From Mycolicibacterium chlorophenolicum (lineage in GTDB: Bacteria > Actinomycetota > Actinomycetes > Mycobacteriales > Mycobacteriaceae): DNA of 64,000 nucleotides. Of this stretch, positions 10,692-22,123 are shown piece by piece (position 1 is the first letter of the stretch; every line of letters begins with the position of its first letter). Under the pieces are notes generated by a model that did not search any database, was not told where the DNA came from, and saw only the letters and a program-made list of their open reading frames with translations. The position numbers were made by a program, and so were the translations under genes. The DNA lies in NCBI RefSeq assembly GCF_001044235.1, contig NZ_JYNL01000020.1, positions 98,095-162,094 on the forward strand, given 5' to 3'.

Positions 10692-12171
10692 GGCCGCCTC
10701 CCGTGCGCTGCCACCAGGCCCGGAACGACTCCGTCGGCGGCACCGGCGCATCGCGGGCTCCGGACCATGCGCTGGCCGGCCAGGGCAGCGACCGCAGCCG
10801 CTCCTTGCCGCCGAACAGCTTGCTGCGCAGGGCTTTACCGCCGACGGCGGCGGTCTTCTCGAGCGCCTCGAGGCGTCGATGGTCAGCCATCAGCCAGCTC
10901 GCCGCCGTCATCGCCGCCTGCTCGCCCGTCGGCACCCCGCCGCGGTGCTCGTCGACCACCCGGGTGCGCAGGTGCACGAGCATCGACGGGATGTCGATGC
11001 GCACCGGACACACGTCGAAGCAGGCGCCGCACAGGCTCGACGCGTACGGCAGCGACTTGTCGATGTCGCTGGCGGTGCCCCGCAACTGCGGCGTGAGCAC
11101 GGCGCCGATCGGGCCGGGATACACCGAGCCGTAGGAGTGCCCGCCGGTGCGTTCGTAGACCGGGCACACGTTCAGGCACGCCGAGCAGCGGATGCAGCGC
11201 AGTGCATCGCGGCCGTCGACGTCGGCGAGCACGCCGGTGCGGCCGTTGTCGAGAAGCACGATGTGCACGTTGCGCGGGCCGTCTCCGTCGGCGGGTCCCG
11301 TCCAGACCGACGTGTACGGGTTCTCCCGCTCCCCTGTGCTGCTGCGCGGCAGCACCTGGAGCAGCACCTCGAGGTCGCGCCACGACGGCAGCACCTTCTC
11401 GATGCCGACCACCGAGATCAGGGTCTCGGGCAGGGTCAGGCACATCCGGCCGTTGCCCTCGGACTCGACCACCACCAGGCTTCCGGTGTCGGCGATCGCG
11501 AAGTTGGCTCCCGAGACGGCGACCCGGGCGCGCAGGAACTTCTCCCGCAGGTGCAGCCGCGCGGCTTCGGCGAGGCGGCGCGGCTCGTCGGTGAGATCGT
11601 CGGGTGCGGGCCGGCCCACCCGGCCCATCTCGCGCAGGAAGATCTCCCGCACCTCGGCGCGGTTGCGGTGGATCGCCGGGACGAGGATGTGGCTGGGCCA
11701 GTCGCCGCCGAGCTGCACGATGAGCTCGGCCAGATCGGTCTCCCAGGCGTCGATCCCGGCCTCGGCGAGGGCCTCGTTGAGCTCGATCTCCTGGGTGGCC
11801 ATCGATTTGACCTTGACGACCTCGGTGGCGTCCTGGGCGCGCACCAGATCGACGACGATCCGGTTCGCTTCGGCCGCGTCGCGCGCCCAGTGCACGGTCG
11901 CCCCCGCCGCGGTGGCGTTCGCTTCGAACGCCACCAGGTGCTCGTCGAGCCGGTGCAGCGCCGCGTCTTTGATGGCCGCCGCCGCCAGTCTCAGCTGCTC
12001 CCAGTCGGGCAGCTCCTCGACGACGCGGGCGCGTTTGGCGCGGATGGTGCCGGTGGCGTGGGAGAGGTTGCGGCGCAGCACCGAATCGCCCAGCGCCGCT
12101 TTGGCGGCGGTCGGGAAGGACGGCAGCCCCAGGAACGCTCCGGTGACGCCGACGTGCGGATGCCCGGTCAT
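10684..12171 (-). CDS. lutB: LutB, iron-sulfur lactate utilisation protein
   Basis: 495 aa. The N-terminal LUD domain contains VKVKSMATQEIELNEAL and NFAIADTGSLVVVESEGNGR. Two 4Fe-4S cysteine clusters follow: CIRCSACLNVCPVY near residue 323 and CGACFDVCP near residue 380. The C-terminal LutB region includes MTAASWLMADHRRLE. Electron-transfer subunit of the L-lactate oxidation complex, converting lactate to pyruvate on the inner face of the membrane. ATG 12171 overlaps the lutA stop in ATGA and begins MTGHPHVGVTGAFLGLP. The frame upstream of it is lutA in another register. Confidence 0.93.
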   Translation of the reverse strand: MTGHPHVGVTGAFLGLPSFPTAAKAALGDSVLRRNLSHATGTIRAKRARVVEELPDWEQLRLAAAAIKDAALHRLDEHLVAFEANATAAGATVHWARDAAEANRIVVDLVRAQDATEVVKVKSMATQEIELNEALAEAGIDAWETDLAELIVQLGGDWPSHILVPAIHRNRAEVREIFLREMGRVGRPAPDDLTDEPRRLAEAARLHLREKFLRARVAVSGANFAIADTGSLVVVESEGNGRMCLTLPETLISVVGIEKVLPSWRDLEVLLQVLPRSSTGERENPYTSVWTGPADGDGPRNVHIVLLDNGRTGVLADVDGRDALRCIRCSACLNVCPVYERTGGHSYGSVYPGPIGAVLTPQLRGTASDIDKSLPYASSLCGACFDVCPVRIDIPSMLVHLRTRVVDEHRGGVPTGEQAAMTAASWLMADHRRLEALEKTAAVGGKALRSKLFGGKERLRSLPWPASAWSGARDAPVPPTESFRAWWQRTGGGHE

Positions 12172-12914
12172 GCGGGCGCGTCCTCGCTGCTGGCCAGAAC
12201 CTCGGCGAGGTGCATGACCCGCATGCCGGCGCGCTGCCGTGAGAGCAGTCCGCCGATGTGGGCCAGGCAGGAATTGTCCCCGGCGACAAGGACTTCGGCA
12301 CCGGTGTCGCGAACCGCCCGGGCCTTGTCGAAACCCATCGCCACGGAGGTGTCCGCGTTCTTGATCGCGAACGTGCCGCCGAAACCGCAGCACTGGTCGG
12401 CCTGCGGCAGCTCGACGAGGTCGATGCCGCGCACCGCCTCCAGCAGTCGCCGCGGCCGGTCGCCGACCCGGAGCATCCTCAGCGAGTGGCACGTCGGGTG
12501 GTAGGTGACCCGGTGCGGGAAGTACGCGCCGACGTCGGTGACCCCCAGGACGTCGACCAGGAATTCGGAGAGTTCGTACACCCGGGGCGCGATCGCGTCC
12601 ACGCGTGCCGCCAGGTCGGCGTCGCCCGACCGTGCGGCGACGTCGCGGTGCTGGTGGCGCACCGACCCCACGCAGGAGCCCGACGGCGCGACGACGGCGT
12701 CGTACCCGGCGAAGGCCGCGGTGAACGCCCGGACGGCGGGCACGGCCTCGTCCGCGTAGCCGGTGTTGGTGAACATCTGCCCGCAGCACGTCTGCCCGCG
12801 CGGGAATTCGACCTCACAGCCCAGGCGGCGCAGCAGCCGCACAACTGCTTTCGGCGTCTCGGGCCACATCAGGTCGTTGTAGCAGGTGGCGAACAACGCC
12901 ACCCGGACGTTCAT
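12168..12914 (-). CDS. lutA: LutA, CCG-domain lactate utilisation protein
   Basis: 248 aa with two cysteine-rich CCG domains, the signature of LutA/GlpC/HdrB-type proteins. The first has FATCYNDLMWPE and GQTCCGQMFTN near residue 40; the second has TYHPTCHSLR and ADQCCGFGGTFAIKN near residue 180. First gene of the lutABC operon for growth on L-lactate. ATG 12914 is preceded by GGAG within a short leader, and a TACGGT hexamer lies just upstream (complement of about 12924-12929). A divergent gene starts 56 bases away. No LutR or lactate permease gene is in the window. Confidence 0.92.
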   Translation of the reverse strand: MNVRVALFATCYNDLMWPETPKAVVRLLRRLGCEVEFPRGQTCCGQMFTNTGYADEAVPAVRAFTAAFAGYDAVVAPSGSCVGSVRHQHRDVAARSGDADLAARVDAIAPRVYELSEFLVDVLGVTDVGAYFPHRVTYHPTCHSLRMLRVGDRPRRLLEAVRGIDLVELPQADQCCGFGGTFAIKNADTSVAMGFDKARAVRDTGAEVLVAGDNSCLAHIGGLLSRQRAGMRVMHLAEVLASSEDAPA

Positions 12915-12956
12915 GCGAGCATCTCCAACACCGTATCCGACGCCCGAGGGGCACGT

Positions 12957-12962
12957 CATACT
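12957..12962 (+). promoter_or_regulatory. Candidate -10 (CATACT) for a leaderless start at 12970
   Basis: CATACT ends seven bases before the ATG at 12970, so transcription would begin at or next to the start codon. No Shine-Dalgarno is present. This supports 12970 over the earlier in-frame starts. Confidence 0.45.
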
Positions 12963-12969
12963 TGCCGAC

Positions 12970-13344
12970 ATGGCAGACCGAAGCGGGAGACCCGTACGGA
13001 CCGGACCCGAGCGGATCCGCAAGCTCGCACAGGCGGCGCTCAACGCCGACGTCACCGTCGAGCAGGTCGACACGATCCTGGAGGGTCTGAGCGAGACCCT
13101 CGAGGACCTCAACAACTCGACCGGCAACCTGGACGCCACCCTGGCCCGGTTCAACGACACCATCAGCCGCATCGACGAACTGGCCCCGCGCCTCATCGCG
13201 GTGGTCGAGCGGCTGGAGGGCATCGTCACGCGCGTCGAGCGGATCGTCGATCTCGGCGAGTCGGTGATCTCCCCGCTGACCGCCACCGATCACGCGATCC
13301 GCGGTGTGCTCGACCGGCTGCGGCGCGGCGCCGGGCTGAGCTGA
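12970..13344 (+). CDS. Small coiled-coil protein of unknown function
   Basis: 124 aa, no signal peptide or membrane segment. From about residue 30 to 100 it is a heptad-like amphipathic helix rich in leucine, isoleucine and valine (VEQVDTILEGLSETLEDLNN, then ATLARFNDTISRIDEL and VVERLEGIVTRVERIVD). The pattern predicts an elongated coiled coil. The start is set by the leaderless -10 geometry; the in-frame ATG at 12886 would lie inside lutA on the other strand. It shares one base with the next gene (TGATG), so the two are translated together. I do not recognise a characterised homologue. Confidence 0.75.
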   Translation: MADRSGRPVRTGPERIRKLAQAALNADVTVEQVDTILEGLSETLEDLNNSTGNLDATLARFNDTISRIDELAPRLIAVVERLEGIVTRVERIVDLGESVISPLTATDHAIRGVLDRLRRGAGLS

Positions 13345-14651
13345 TGCCCGACGAGAGGGAATCGCAGATCGTCGACACCCTGGTCGGCGCCTTCGACGAT
13401 CTGATGCGCGCGGACCCCGACGCGTTCCGCGCGAAGTTCCGCAAGATGGCGGCGGATCCCTTCGCGTTCTTCCGCGGCAGCGCGTGCGTGTTCTACGCCG
13501 ACGTCTCGGCGCGCGAGGATCGGTGGGCCGACGAGCGCACCGGCCGGGTGTGGATCCAGGGCGACCTGCACGCGGAGAACTTCGGCACCTACATGGACGG
13601 CGCCGGGGTGCTGATCTTCGACGTCAACGACTTCGACGAGGCGTTCGTCGGACACTTCACGTGGGATCTGCAGCGCTTCGCCGCCAGCATCGCGCTGATG
13701 TGCTGGCAGAAAGCGCTGTCCGACGAGCAGATCTCCTCGCTCATCGCGGCGTTCGTCCGGGCATACGTCGCGCAGGTGCGGTGGTTCACCGACACCGATG
13801 ACGACGCCTCCTTCTCGTTGAATCTGGACACCGCGCGGGGTGCGGTGCTTTCGGCGCTGCAGTCCGCCCGGCTCTCCACCCGCGCCGAGATGCTCGACCG
13901 GATCACCGTCGTCGACGAGTGCGACCGCCGTCTGCGGGAGCGCGCAGGGGCGCGGCGGCTCGAGGGCGACGAACGCGACACGGTCCTCGAGGCGTTCCAC
14001 CGCTACCTGGACACGATTCCGGAGACGCAGCGTTTCCGCGGCATCGCCTACGACGTCAAGGACGTCACCGCCAACACCGGGTTCGGCATCGGCAGCGCCG
14101 GTCTGCCCGCCTACACGCTTCTCATCGAGGGCTTCAATCAGGCACTGGACAACGACGTGGTGCTGTCGATGAAGCAGGGCAACGTCGCCGCACCGAGCCG
14201 GGTGGTCGACGACCCGGAGGTGCACGGCTACTTCCTGCATCACGGACACCGCACCGCGGTGTCGCAGCGTGCCCTTCAGGCGCACGCCGACCCGCTGCTG
14301 GGCTACACCGACATCGACGGCGTCGGGTTCGTGGTCAGCGAGATCTCGCCGTACGAAGCCGATCTGGACTGGTCGGAGCTGACTGAACCCGACGAACTGG
14401 CCGAGGTCGTCGGTCAACTCGGCCAGGCGGTGGCCAAGGTGCACTGCGTCAGCGACTCCGACAGCGAGCAGTCGCTGGTCGGCTTCCAGACCGAGGAGGC
14501 GATCGTCGCCGCGATCGGCGACGACGAGGACGACTTCGTCGCCGACATCGTCGCGTTCGGGCTGGAGTACGCCGCCGTCGCCCGCGAGGACCACCGCCAT
14601 TTCGTGGAGGCGTTCCGCGAGGGTCGCATCCCGGGCGTCACCGCCACCTGA
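13344..14651 (+). CDS. DUF2252 domain protein
   Basis: 435 aa belonging to DUF2252, a family with a kinase-like fold whose function is not established. Recognisable stretches are FFRGSACVFYADVS, then VWIQGDLHAENFGTY (the HAENFG motif, comparable to a phosphotransferase catalytic loop) and VLIFDVNDFDEAFVGHFTWD (DVNDFD, like a metal-binding DFD). VVLSMKQGNVAAPSRV and GHRTAVSQRALQAHAD come later. ATG 13344 overlaps the stop of the coiled-coil gene by one base (TGATG), so the pair forms a small operon. It ends back to back with ppc, with no base between the stops. Confidence 0.88.
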   Translation: MPDERESQIVDTLVGAFDDLMRADPDAFRAKFRKMAADPFAFFRGSACVFYADVSAREDRWADERTGRVWIQGDLHAENFGTYMDGAGVLIFDVNDFDEAFVGHFTWDLQRFAASIALMCWQKALSDEQISSLIAAFVRAYVAQVRWFTDTDDDASFSLNLDTARGAVLSALQSARLSTRAEMLDRITVVDECDRRLRERAGARRLEGDERDTVLEAFHRYLDTIPETQRFRGIAYDVKDVTANTGFGIGSAGLPAYTLLIEGFNQALDNDVVLSMKQGNVAAPSRVVDDPEVHGYFLHHGHRTAVSQRALQAHADPLLGYTDIDGVGFVVSEISPYEADLDWSELTEPDELAEVVGQLGQAVAKVHCVSDSDSEQSLVGFQTEEAIVAAIGDDEDDFVADIVAFGLEYAAVAREDHRHFVEAFREGRIPGVTAT

Positions 14652-17447
14652 CTAGCCGCTGTTGCGCAGCGCGGTCGCCAGCCCGCTCATCGTCAGCAGG
14701 ATGCCACGCTGCACCAGTTCGTCCTCGTCGCCGGACCGGTAGCGGCGCAACAGCTCCACCTGCAGGTGGTTCAGCGGCTCGAGGTACGGGAACCGGTTGA
14801 ACACCGAGCGCGCCAGCGCCGGGTTGTCGGCGAGCAGGTCGTCATGTCCGGTGATCAGCTTGTGCATCCGGATGGTGCGTTCGTGTTCGTCGGCGATCTT
14901 GTCGAAGACCCGGTGGCGCAGCTCCTCGTCGGGCACCAGTTCGGCGTAACGCGCGGCCAGCCCGAGGTCGGACTTCGCGAGCACCTGGGCCATGTTCGAC
15001 AGCACCGTCGCGAAGAACGGCCAGCGCCGGTAGAGGTCCTGCAGGATCTCCAGACGTCCGTCGTCCTCGGCGATGTAGTCCTCGAAGGCGGTTCCGGTGC
15101 CGTACCAGCCGGGCAGCATCACCCGCGACTGGCTCCAGGCCAGCACCCACGGGATGGCCCGCAGGTCGGAGATCGAGGTGGTGGGCTTGCGCGACGTCGG
15201 CCTGCTGCCGATGTTGAGCGCACCGATCTCGCTGACCGGTGTCGACGCCTTGAAGTAGTCGACGAAACCCGGTGTGTCGTGCACCAGGTCGGCGTACGCG
15301 CGCTGGGCGCGCGCGGCGAGGTCGTCGAGCACCGCGTACGCCGGCTCGGCGGCCTCGCCGAGCCCCTCGACGTCGAGCAGGGTCGCTTCCAGCGTCGCGG
15401 CCAGCAGCGTCTCCAGGTTCCGGTGTGCGATGCGGGGTTCGGCGTACTTGGCCGCGATCACCTCCCCCTGTTCGGTGATCCGCAGCGATCCGTTCACCGC
15501 GCCCGGCGGCTGAGCCAGGATCGCGTCGTAGCTCGGCCCGCCGCCGCGACCGACCGTCCCACCGCGACCGTGGAAGAGCCGCAACCGGATTCCCGTCTTG
15601 CGGGCCGAGTCGACGAGATCCAGCTCGGCGCGGTACAGCGCCCAGTTGGCCGCGAGATAGCCGCCGTCCTTGTTGGAGTCCGAGTAGCCGAGCATCACCT
15701 CCTGGCTGTCACCGCGCGCCGCGACGACCGCCCGATAGAGCGGAAGATCCAGTGCCGCTTCGAGAATCGAAGATCCGCGTTGCAGGTCGTCGATGGTCTC
15801 GAACAGCGGCACGATGCCGACCGGCGCGTAGGGCTGCTCGCCGGAGGCGTCCAGCAGGCCTGCCTCCTTGAGCAGGATCGCGGCCTCGAGCATGTCGGAG
15901 ACGGACTGGCACATCGAGATGATGTAGTTGGGAACCGCCTGCGGCCCGAACACGTCCACGGCGCGAGCCGCGGAAACGACGATGTCGAGTTCCTTGCGCG
16001 CCAGCTCCGAGAGTTCGGCACCGGGCCCGGTCAGCGGTCGGCGGGTGGCCAGCTCATCGGCGAGCAGCTCGACGCGCTCCGGTTCGCTCAGCGACGCATA
16101 GTCGGGGTGCACCCCGGCCCACGCCAACAGCTCGGCGATCACCTCCTCGTGCACATCGGAGTTCTGCCGCATGTCCAGACCGGACAGATGAAAACCGAAG
16201 ACCCGCACCGCTTCCCGCAACCGGGCCAACCGGTCGTCGGCGAGCACCGAGCTGCCGTGAGCGCGCAGCGACGCATCGACGACGTCCAGGTCGGCCGACA
16301 GTTCGGCGGGCGCGGCGTAGGGCGCCATGCCGAGGTCGAGTTCGTGTTCGGGCTGCCGGTCCAGGATCTGCTGCGCGGTGGCCGTCAACCGTGCGTGCAC
16401 GACGCGCAGCGCCCGCCGGTACGGTTCGTCGGCGCGGGCGGGTTCGTGGCAGGAGTCGGCCAGCGCGGCCAGCTCGTCGCTGATGTGCACCAGCCGCACC
16501 GACATCGACAGCTCCTCCTCCAGCGCGGTGAGCTCGGTGAAGTAGTGCGCGAACGCGGTGTAGGCGGCACTGCCGGTGGCCAGCCGCACTACCTCCGCGG
16601 TGACGTTCGGATTGCCGTCGCGGTCGCCGCCGATCCACGATCCCGGCCGCAGGATCGGCTCGGTCAGGAGATCCGCGCCGGGCCAGCGGGCCTGCAGCGC
16701 GGCGCGCACCTCGGCATTCACCCGCGGGATGACCTCGAGGAACGCCGCCGGGTAGTACCGCAACCCGGTCTCGATCTCGTCTTGGATCTTCAAGCGCGAC
16801 AACCGGATCAGCGCGGTCTGCCACAGCGTGAGGATGTGGCGGCGCAGTTCGCGTTCGACGTCGCGGCCGTCCTCGGTGCGGTGGTGGCCGTGCAGCCGCA
16901 GCCGCATGAGCTCGGTGATGCGGTGCTGGGTGTCGAACACCGTGCGTCGCCGCGTCTCGGTGGGATGGGCGGTGATGACGGGCGCGACGAGGGCGCCGAC
17001 GAGCGCATCGGCGACGCGGTCGGCGTCGAGGTCCGCGTCCTCGAGTTTGAGGTAGGTCGCGGCCAGGCTGCTGTTCTGCGGCGGCTCACCCGCGGCCTCG
17101 TGCACCGCCCGGCGCCGCTCGCGGTGGATGTCCTCGGCGACATTGGCGAGCAGCGCGAAGTGGGTGAAGGCCCGGATCACCGGGATCGCCTGGTGGACAT
17201 CGACGCCGTCGAACAGCCTCGCCAGCTCGGTGCGGTCGATCTCCGACCGCCGCACCCGGAACGATTCGACGCGGGCCCGCTCGACCAGGTCGAACGTCGC
17301 ATCCCCGTTCTGCTCGCGCACGGTGTCGCCGAGGATGGCGCCGAGCAGGCGGATGTCCTCGCGCATCGGTTCGGTCGCTTCGCGGCCCACCTGGGTGCGC
17401 TGCACGGCTCCGATCGGTTCGAGCGCGCTGTCGGCTGTCTGCGGCAT
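14652..17447 (-). CDS. ppc: Phosphoenolpyruvate carboxylase
   Basis: Anaplerotic enzyme making oxaloacetate from phosphoenolpyruvate and bicarbonate. 931 aa, normal for the family. Catalytic signatures are [12 protein letters not shown] near residue 160, [20 protein letters not shown] near residue 590 and [17 protein letters not shown] near residue 630. The conserved C-terminus ends ALRNSG. Start ATG 17447 gives [18 protein letters not shown], matching the family; the frame is open to 17483, but those residues are not conserved. Convergent with the DUF2252 gene and divergent, with 59 bases, from the FAD protein. Confidence 0.97.
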   Translation of the reverse strand: MPQTADSALEPIGAVQRTQVGREATEPMREDIRLLGAILGDTVREQNGDATFDLVERARVESFRVRRSEIDRTELARLFDGVDVHQAIPVIRAFTHFALLANVAEDIHRERRRAVHEAAGEPPQNSSLAATYLKLEDADLDADRVADALVGALVAPVITAHPTETRRRTVFDTQHRITELMRLRLHGHHRTEDGRDVERELRRHILTLWQTALIRLSRLKIQDEIETGLRYYPAAFLEVIPRVNAEVRAALQARWPGADLLTEPILRPGSWIGGDRDGNPNVTAEVVRLATGSAAYTAFAHYFTELTALEEELSMSVRLVHISDELAALADSCHEPARADEPYRRALRVVHARLTATAQQILDRQPEHELDLGMAPYAAPAELSADLDVVDASLRAHGSSVLADDRLARLREAVRVFGFHLSGLDMRQNSDVHEEVIAELLAWAGVHPDYASLSEPERVELLADELATRRPLTGPGAELSELARKELDIVVSAARAVDVFGPQAVPNYIISMCQSVSDMLEAAILLKEAGLLDASGEQPYAPVGIVPLFETIDDLQRGSSILEAALDLPLYRAVVAARGDSQEVMLGYSDSNKDGGYLAANWALYRAELDLVDSARKTGIRLRLFHGRGGTVGRGGGPSYDAILAQPPGAVNGSLRITEQGEVIAAKYAEPRIAHRNLETLLAATLEATLLDVEGLGEAAEPAYAVLDDLAARAQRAYADLVHDTPGFVDYFKASTPVSEIGALNIGSRPTSRKPTTSISDLRAIPWVLAWSQSRVMLPGWYGTGTAFEDYIAEDDGRLEILQDLYRRWPFFATVLSNMAQVLAKSDLGLAARYAELVPDEELRHRVFDKIADEHERTIRMHKLITGHDDLLADNPALARSVFNRFPYLEPLNHLQVELLRRYRSGDEDELVQRGILLTMSGLATALRNSG

Positions 17448-17494
17448 GGTGCCCAGTATCGGTGCAGCCAGATTCCGCCGCATGGCGAGCGCGG

Positions 17495-17500
17495 TAGCGT
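17495..17500 (+). promoter_or_regulatory. Candidate -10 (TAGCGT) for a leaderless start at 17507
   Basis: TAGCGT fits TAnnnT and ends six bases before the ATG at 17507, which would make the start codon the first transcribed bases. There is no Shine-Dalgarno. Confidence 0.5.
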
Positions 17501-17506
17501 GGCCGG

Positions 17507-18757
17507 ATGGATGTGGACGCCGAGGTCGTCGTCGTCGGTGCCGGGCTGGCGGGCTTGCGCTGCGCGGCGGTATTGGCGGCCGCGGGCCGCGAGGTGCGGG
17601 TGTGGGAGGCCGCCGACGAGGTGGGCGGCCGGATCCGGACCGATGTCGTCGACGGCTTCCGGTGCGACCGCGGATTCCAGGTGCTCAACCCCGCCTATCC
17701 GGAACTCGATTCCTGCATCGACGTTGCCGCGCTGCGGCTGCAGCCGTTCGGGCCGGGGGTCGGGGTGCGCCGCGAGCGCGGGTCGGTGGTGCTGGCGCAT
17801 CCGCTGCGCGCGCCGTCGCGCCTGCCCGGCATGCTGGCCCGGCGCGGGGTGCGGCCCGGTGACGCGGTGGCGCTGGCGCGGTGGGCCTACCCGGCGCTGC
17901 GCCCCGGCCACTTGAAGCACTCGCCCGGCGAGGACACCACGCTGGTGGCTGCGCTCGACCGGTGCGGGCTGTCCGGCGAGCTGCGCCGCGTGATCGACCG
18001 GTTCCTGTCCGGTGTGGTGCTCGACGACACCGGGGCGACGTCCAACGCGTTCGCGCTGCTGCTGGTGCGGATGTTCGCCCTCGGGGTGCCCGCATTGCCC
18101 GAGGACGGGATGGCCGCCCTGCCCCGGCAGCTGGCGGCGTCCCTGGGTGACCGGGTGACGCTGAACCGTCGGGTGGCCGACGTCACCGCATCAGACGGCG
18201 GATGGCGGGTCAGCGCCGACGACGGGGCCACGGTGCAGGCCCGCGAGGTGGTCATCGCCACCGACGCGACCGCCGCGGCGCAGTGGATCGGCGGCGCGGC
18301 CGTACCGACCCGGGGCGTCGTCACGGACTGGTGGGCCACCGATCACGCGTGGACAGGACCGCCGATGCTGTTCGTGGACGGCCGCTCCGGCGCGCGGGGA
18401 CCCGTCGTCAATGCTGCGGTGATCAGCGCCGCCGCACCGACGTACGCGCCGCCGGGACGCCATCTGGTCGCCGCGTCGGCGCTGCTGGGCCGCGGTGATC
18501 CGGAGCCGGCGGAACTCCAGCTGCGGGCGCACGCCGCGGAGATCCTCGACGTCGACGCCTCGGACTGGCAGCCGGTGATCCGGCATGTGATTCCCGACGC
18601 GCTGCCCGTGCAGCCGCCCCCGCTGACGGTGCGCCGACCGGTTCGGGATGCGTCGGGACTGTGGGTGTGCGGCGACCACCGCGACACCGCGTCGATCCAG
18701 GGGGCGCTGGTCAGCGGCCGCCGCGCCGCGGCCGCGGTGCTGAAAGCGTTGAGCTAG
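17507..18757 (+). CDS. FAD-dependent amine-oxidase-type oxidoreductase
   Basis: 416 aa flavoprotein. N-terminal [20 protein letters not shown] dinucleotide motif, then [14 protein letters not shown], the GG motif typical of amine oxidases, protoporphyrinogen oxidases and squalene-associated desaturases. The C-terminal FAD loop is [30 protein letters not shown] and [20 protein letters not shown] are shared by a group of uncharacterised actinobacterial and plant proteins of this class. The substrate is unknown. It is a single-gene unit: divergent from ppc and convergent with secG, whose stop shares the same CTAG (18754-18757). Confidence 0.83.
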   Translation: MDVDAEVVVVGAGLAGLRCAAVLAAAGREVRVWEAADEVGGRIRTDVVDGFRCDRGFQVLNPAYPELDSCIDVAALRLQPFGPGVGVRRERGSVVLAHPLRAPSRLPGMLARRGVRPGDAVALARWAYPALRPGHLKHSPGEDTTLVAALDRCGLSGELRRVIDRFLSGVVLDDTGATSNAFALLLVRMFALGVPALPEDGMAALPRQLAASLGDRVTLNRRVADVTASDGGWRVSADDGATVQAREVVIATDATAAAQWIGGAAVPTRGVVTDWWATDHAWTGPPMLFVDGRSGARGPVVNAAVISAAAPTYAPPGRHLVAASALLGRGDPEPAELQLRAHAAEILDVDASDWQPVIRHVIPDALPVQPPPLTVRRPVRDASGLWVCGDHRDTASIQGALVSGRRAAAAVLKALS

Positions 18758-18987
18758 CTGTACTTGATCTGCAGCGCCATCCCGATGATGGCGACCACCC
18801 AGATGCCCGTGACGAACAGCGTCAACCGGTCCAGGTTCTTCTCGACCACGGTGGAGCCGGACAGGCTGGACTGGACGCCGCCGCCGAACAGGCTGGACAG
18901 ACCGCCACCCTTGGCGCGGTGCAGCAGAACCAAGAGCACGACCAGCACGCTGGTCACGACCAGGATGATCTGCAGGGCCAATTCCAT
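18754..18987 (-). CDS. secG: SecG, preprotein translocase subunit
   Basis: 77 aa with two transmembrane helices (about residues 3-22 and 55-74) joined by a loop rich in small residues, including HRAKGGGLSSLFGGGVQSSL. That loop is the SecG hallmark. Part of the SecYEG channel; it stimulates protein export. It begins MELALQIILVVTS at ATG 18987, 19 bases after the tpiA stop, completing gap-pgk-tpiA-secG. The reading frame continues upstream through tpiA in another register and should not be included. Confidence 0.95.
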   Translation of the reverse strand: MELALQIILVVTSVLVVLLVLLHRAKGGGLSSLFGGGVQSSLSGSTVVEKNLDRLTLFVTGIWVVAIIGMALQIKYS

Positions 18988-19006
18988 GGCCGTCACGATA
19001 TCAGGG

Positions 19007-19792
19007 TCAGGGCAGCGGGCCGCCCGCGGCGATCGCCGACAGGGTGGCGAACTGCTCCGCGTCCAGTGAGGCGCCGCCCACCAGCGCGCCGTCCACGTCG
19101 GGCTGGCCGACGATCTCGCCGACGTTCTTGGCGTTGACCGAACCGCCGTAGAGCACCCGCACGCCTGCGGCCAGTTCGGGCGAGGACAGGTTGCCCAACT
19201 CGTCACGGATGGCCTTGCACACCTCTTGCGCGTCGGCGGCGCTGGCCACCCGGCCCGTGCCGATCGCCCAGACCGGTTCGTAGGCGATGACCGCCCGGCC
19301 GATCTGCTCGGCCGACAACCCGGACAGCGACCCGCGCAGCGAGTTCACGTTGAACTCGACGTGATCGCCCGCCTCGCGCACCTCGAGCTGCTCGCCGATG
19401 CAGATGATCGGGATCAGACCGTGCTTGAACGCCGCCTGCGCCTTCGCCGCGACGAGCGCGTCGTCCTCGTGGTGGTAGGTCCGCCGCTCGGAGTGCCCGA
19501 CGACGACGAACGTGGCGCCCAGCTTGGCCAGGAAGGCGCCGCTGATCTCGCCGGTGTAGGCGCCGGAGTCGTGCTGGGACAGGTCCTGCGCGCCGTAGGT
19601 GAGCCGCAACTTGTCGCCGTCGACGAGGGTCTGCACACTGCGCAGATCGGTGAACGGCGGGATCACCGTCACGTCGACCTTGTCGAAGTACTTGTCCGGC
19701 AACGAGAATGCGATCTTCTGCACCAGCGCGATCGCCTCGAAGTGGTTCAGGTTCATCTTCCAGTTGCCGGCGATCAGCGGCTTACGGGACAC
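19007..19792 (-). CDS. tpiA: Triosephosphate isomerase
   Basis: Interconverts dihydroxyacetone phosphate and glyceraldehyde-3-phosphate. 261 aa. N10 and K12 lie in AGNWKMN, the electrophilic histidine in VVGHSERR, and the catalytic glutamate in [11 protein letters not shown]. The phosphate-binding end [11 protein letters not shown] is also present. GTG 19792 has AGGAG upstream, and seven bases separate it from the pgk stop. Third gene of the gap operon. Confidence 0.97.
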   Translation of the reverse strand: MSRKPLIAGNWKMNLNHFEAIALVQKIAFSLPDKYFDKVDVTVIPPFTDLRSVQTLVDGDKLRLTYGAQDLSQHDSGAYTGEISGAFLAKLGATFVVVGHSERRTYHHEDDALVAAKAQAAFKHGLIPIICIGEQLEVREAGDHVEFNVNSLRGSLSGLSAEQIGRAVIAYEPVWAIGTGRVASAADAQEVCKAIRDELGNLSSPELAAGVRVLYGGSVNAKNVGEIVGQPDVDGALVGGASLDAEQFATLSAIAAGGPLP

Positions 19793-19799
19793 AGTTCTC

Positions 19800-21008
19800 C
19801 TAGCTCAGTACTTCGATACCGGGCAATTCCTTGCCCTCAAGGTATTCCAGCGACGCGCCGCCACCGGTGGAAATGTGCGAGAAACCGTCCTCGGGCAGGC
19901 CGAGTTGGCGCACCGCGGCCGCCGAGTCACCGCCGCCGACGACGCTGAACGCGCCCTTGCCGGTTGCGGAGATGATGGCCTCGGCCACTCCCTTGGTGCC
20001 CGCGGAGAACGCCGGGAACTCGAACACGCCCATCGGGCCGTTCCAGAAGATCGTCTTCGCGTTGGACAGCAGCGCGGTGAACCGCTTGACCGACTCGGGA
20101 CCGATGTCCAGGCCCATCGTGCCGTCGGGGATCTTGTCCGCCGCGACCGTCTCGGCCGGCGAATCGGCGGCGAACTTCTCAGCCGCCACGATGTCCACCG
20201 GCAGGTGCAGCACGTCACCGTAGTCGTCGAGCAGCTTCCGGCAGGTCTCGATCATGCTCTCTTCGAGAAGCGAGTTCCCCACCGAAACACCCTGTGCGGC
20301 AAGGAAAGTGAAGCACATACCGCCACCGATGATCAGGCTGTCGGCCTTGGTGGCCAAGTTCTCGATCACAGCGAGCTTGTCCGAGACCTTCGAACCGCCG
20401 AGCACCACGGCGTACGGCCGTTCGGTCGATTCGGTGAGCTGGGCCAGAACTTTGACCTCGGTGTCGACGAGCTTTCCCGCGTAGTGCGGCAGCAGCGTCG
20501 CGACGTCGTAGACCGACGCCTGCTTGCGGTGCACCACCCCGAAGCCGTCGGACACGAACGCGCCGTCCTCGCCCACCAGTTCCACGAGCGCCTTCGCGAG
20601 CGCCAGGCGCTCGGCGTCGTCCTTACTGGTCTCGCGAGGATCGAAGCGGATGTTCTCCAGCAGAAGTATGTCGCCGTCGGTCAGTCCCTCGGCGCGGGCC
20701 AGCGCGTCGGTTCCCACCACGTCACCGGCCAACTGCACGTGCCTGCCCAGCTTCTCGGCCAGTGCCGAGGCCACCGGCCCGAGCGAGAACTTCGGTTCGG
20801 GCTCGCCCTTGGGCCGGCCCAGGTGGGCGGTGACCACGACCTTGGCGCCGGCGTCGCTCAGCGCCTTCAGCGTGGGCACCGAGGCGATGATGCGGCCCGG
20901 ATCGGTGATCCTGCCGTCATCGAGCGGCACGTTCAGATCCGAGCGCACCAGCACGCCCCGCCCCGAAACCCCTTCGGCGAGAAGGTCGTCGAGTGACTTG
21001 ATACCCAT
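19800..21008 (-). CDS. pgk: Phosphoglycerate kinase
   Basis: Makes ATP and 3-phosphoglycerate from 1,3-bisphosphoglycerate. 402 aa, two-domain enzyme. It opens with [18 protein letters not shown] and has [42 protein letters not shown] and the nucleotide-binding end [18 protein letters not shown] 21008 is six bases after the gap stop. There is no strong Shine-Dalgarno, so it is probably translated by coupling. Confidence 0.97.
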   Translation of the reverse strand: MGIKSLDDLLAEGVSGRGVLVRSDLNVPLDDGRITDPGRIIASVPTLKALSDAGAKVVVTAHLGRPKGEPEPKFSLGPVASALAEKLGRHVQLAGDVVGTDALARAEGLTDGDILLLENIRFDPRETSKDDAERLALAKALVELVGEDGAFVSDGFGVVHRKQASVYDVATLLPHYAGKLVDTEVKVLAQLTESTERPYAVVLGGSKVSDKLAVIENLATKADSLIIGGGMCFTFLAAQGVSVGNSLLEESMIETCRKLLDDYGDVLHLPVDIVAAEKFAADSPAETVAADKIPDGTMGLDIGPESVKRFTALLSNAKTIFWNGPMGVFEFPAFSAGTKGVAEAIISATGKGAFSVVGGGDSAAAVRQLGLPEDGFSHISTGGGASLEYLEGKELPGIEVLS

Positions 21009-21014
21009 CGCCGG

Positions 21015-22046
<1,032 letters not shown>

Positions 22047-22075
22047 CTACTCGGTCGTTGAACTGCTCGGCCGCC

Positions 22076-22081
22076 AGCCTA
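22076..22081 (-). promoter_or_regulatory. Candidate -10 (TAGGCT, complement) for the gap operon
   Basis: On the complement TAGGCT stands about 38 bases before the gap start codon. This leaves a leader of about 30 bases that contains the AGGAG. The 86-base spacer between gap and the solute-binding gene holds nothing else that I recognise. Confidence 0.4.
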
Positions 22082-22123
22082 GTGCGTGTGGCTTCCCCTG
22101 CGCGCAGTTGCCCCGTCCCTGTT

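Noticed and set aside
14766..17915. Open frame of ~1049 codons opposite ppc
   Set aside because: Shadow of ppc; low-complexity translation, no start signal, and it runs into the next gene's region.
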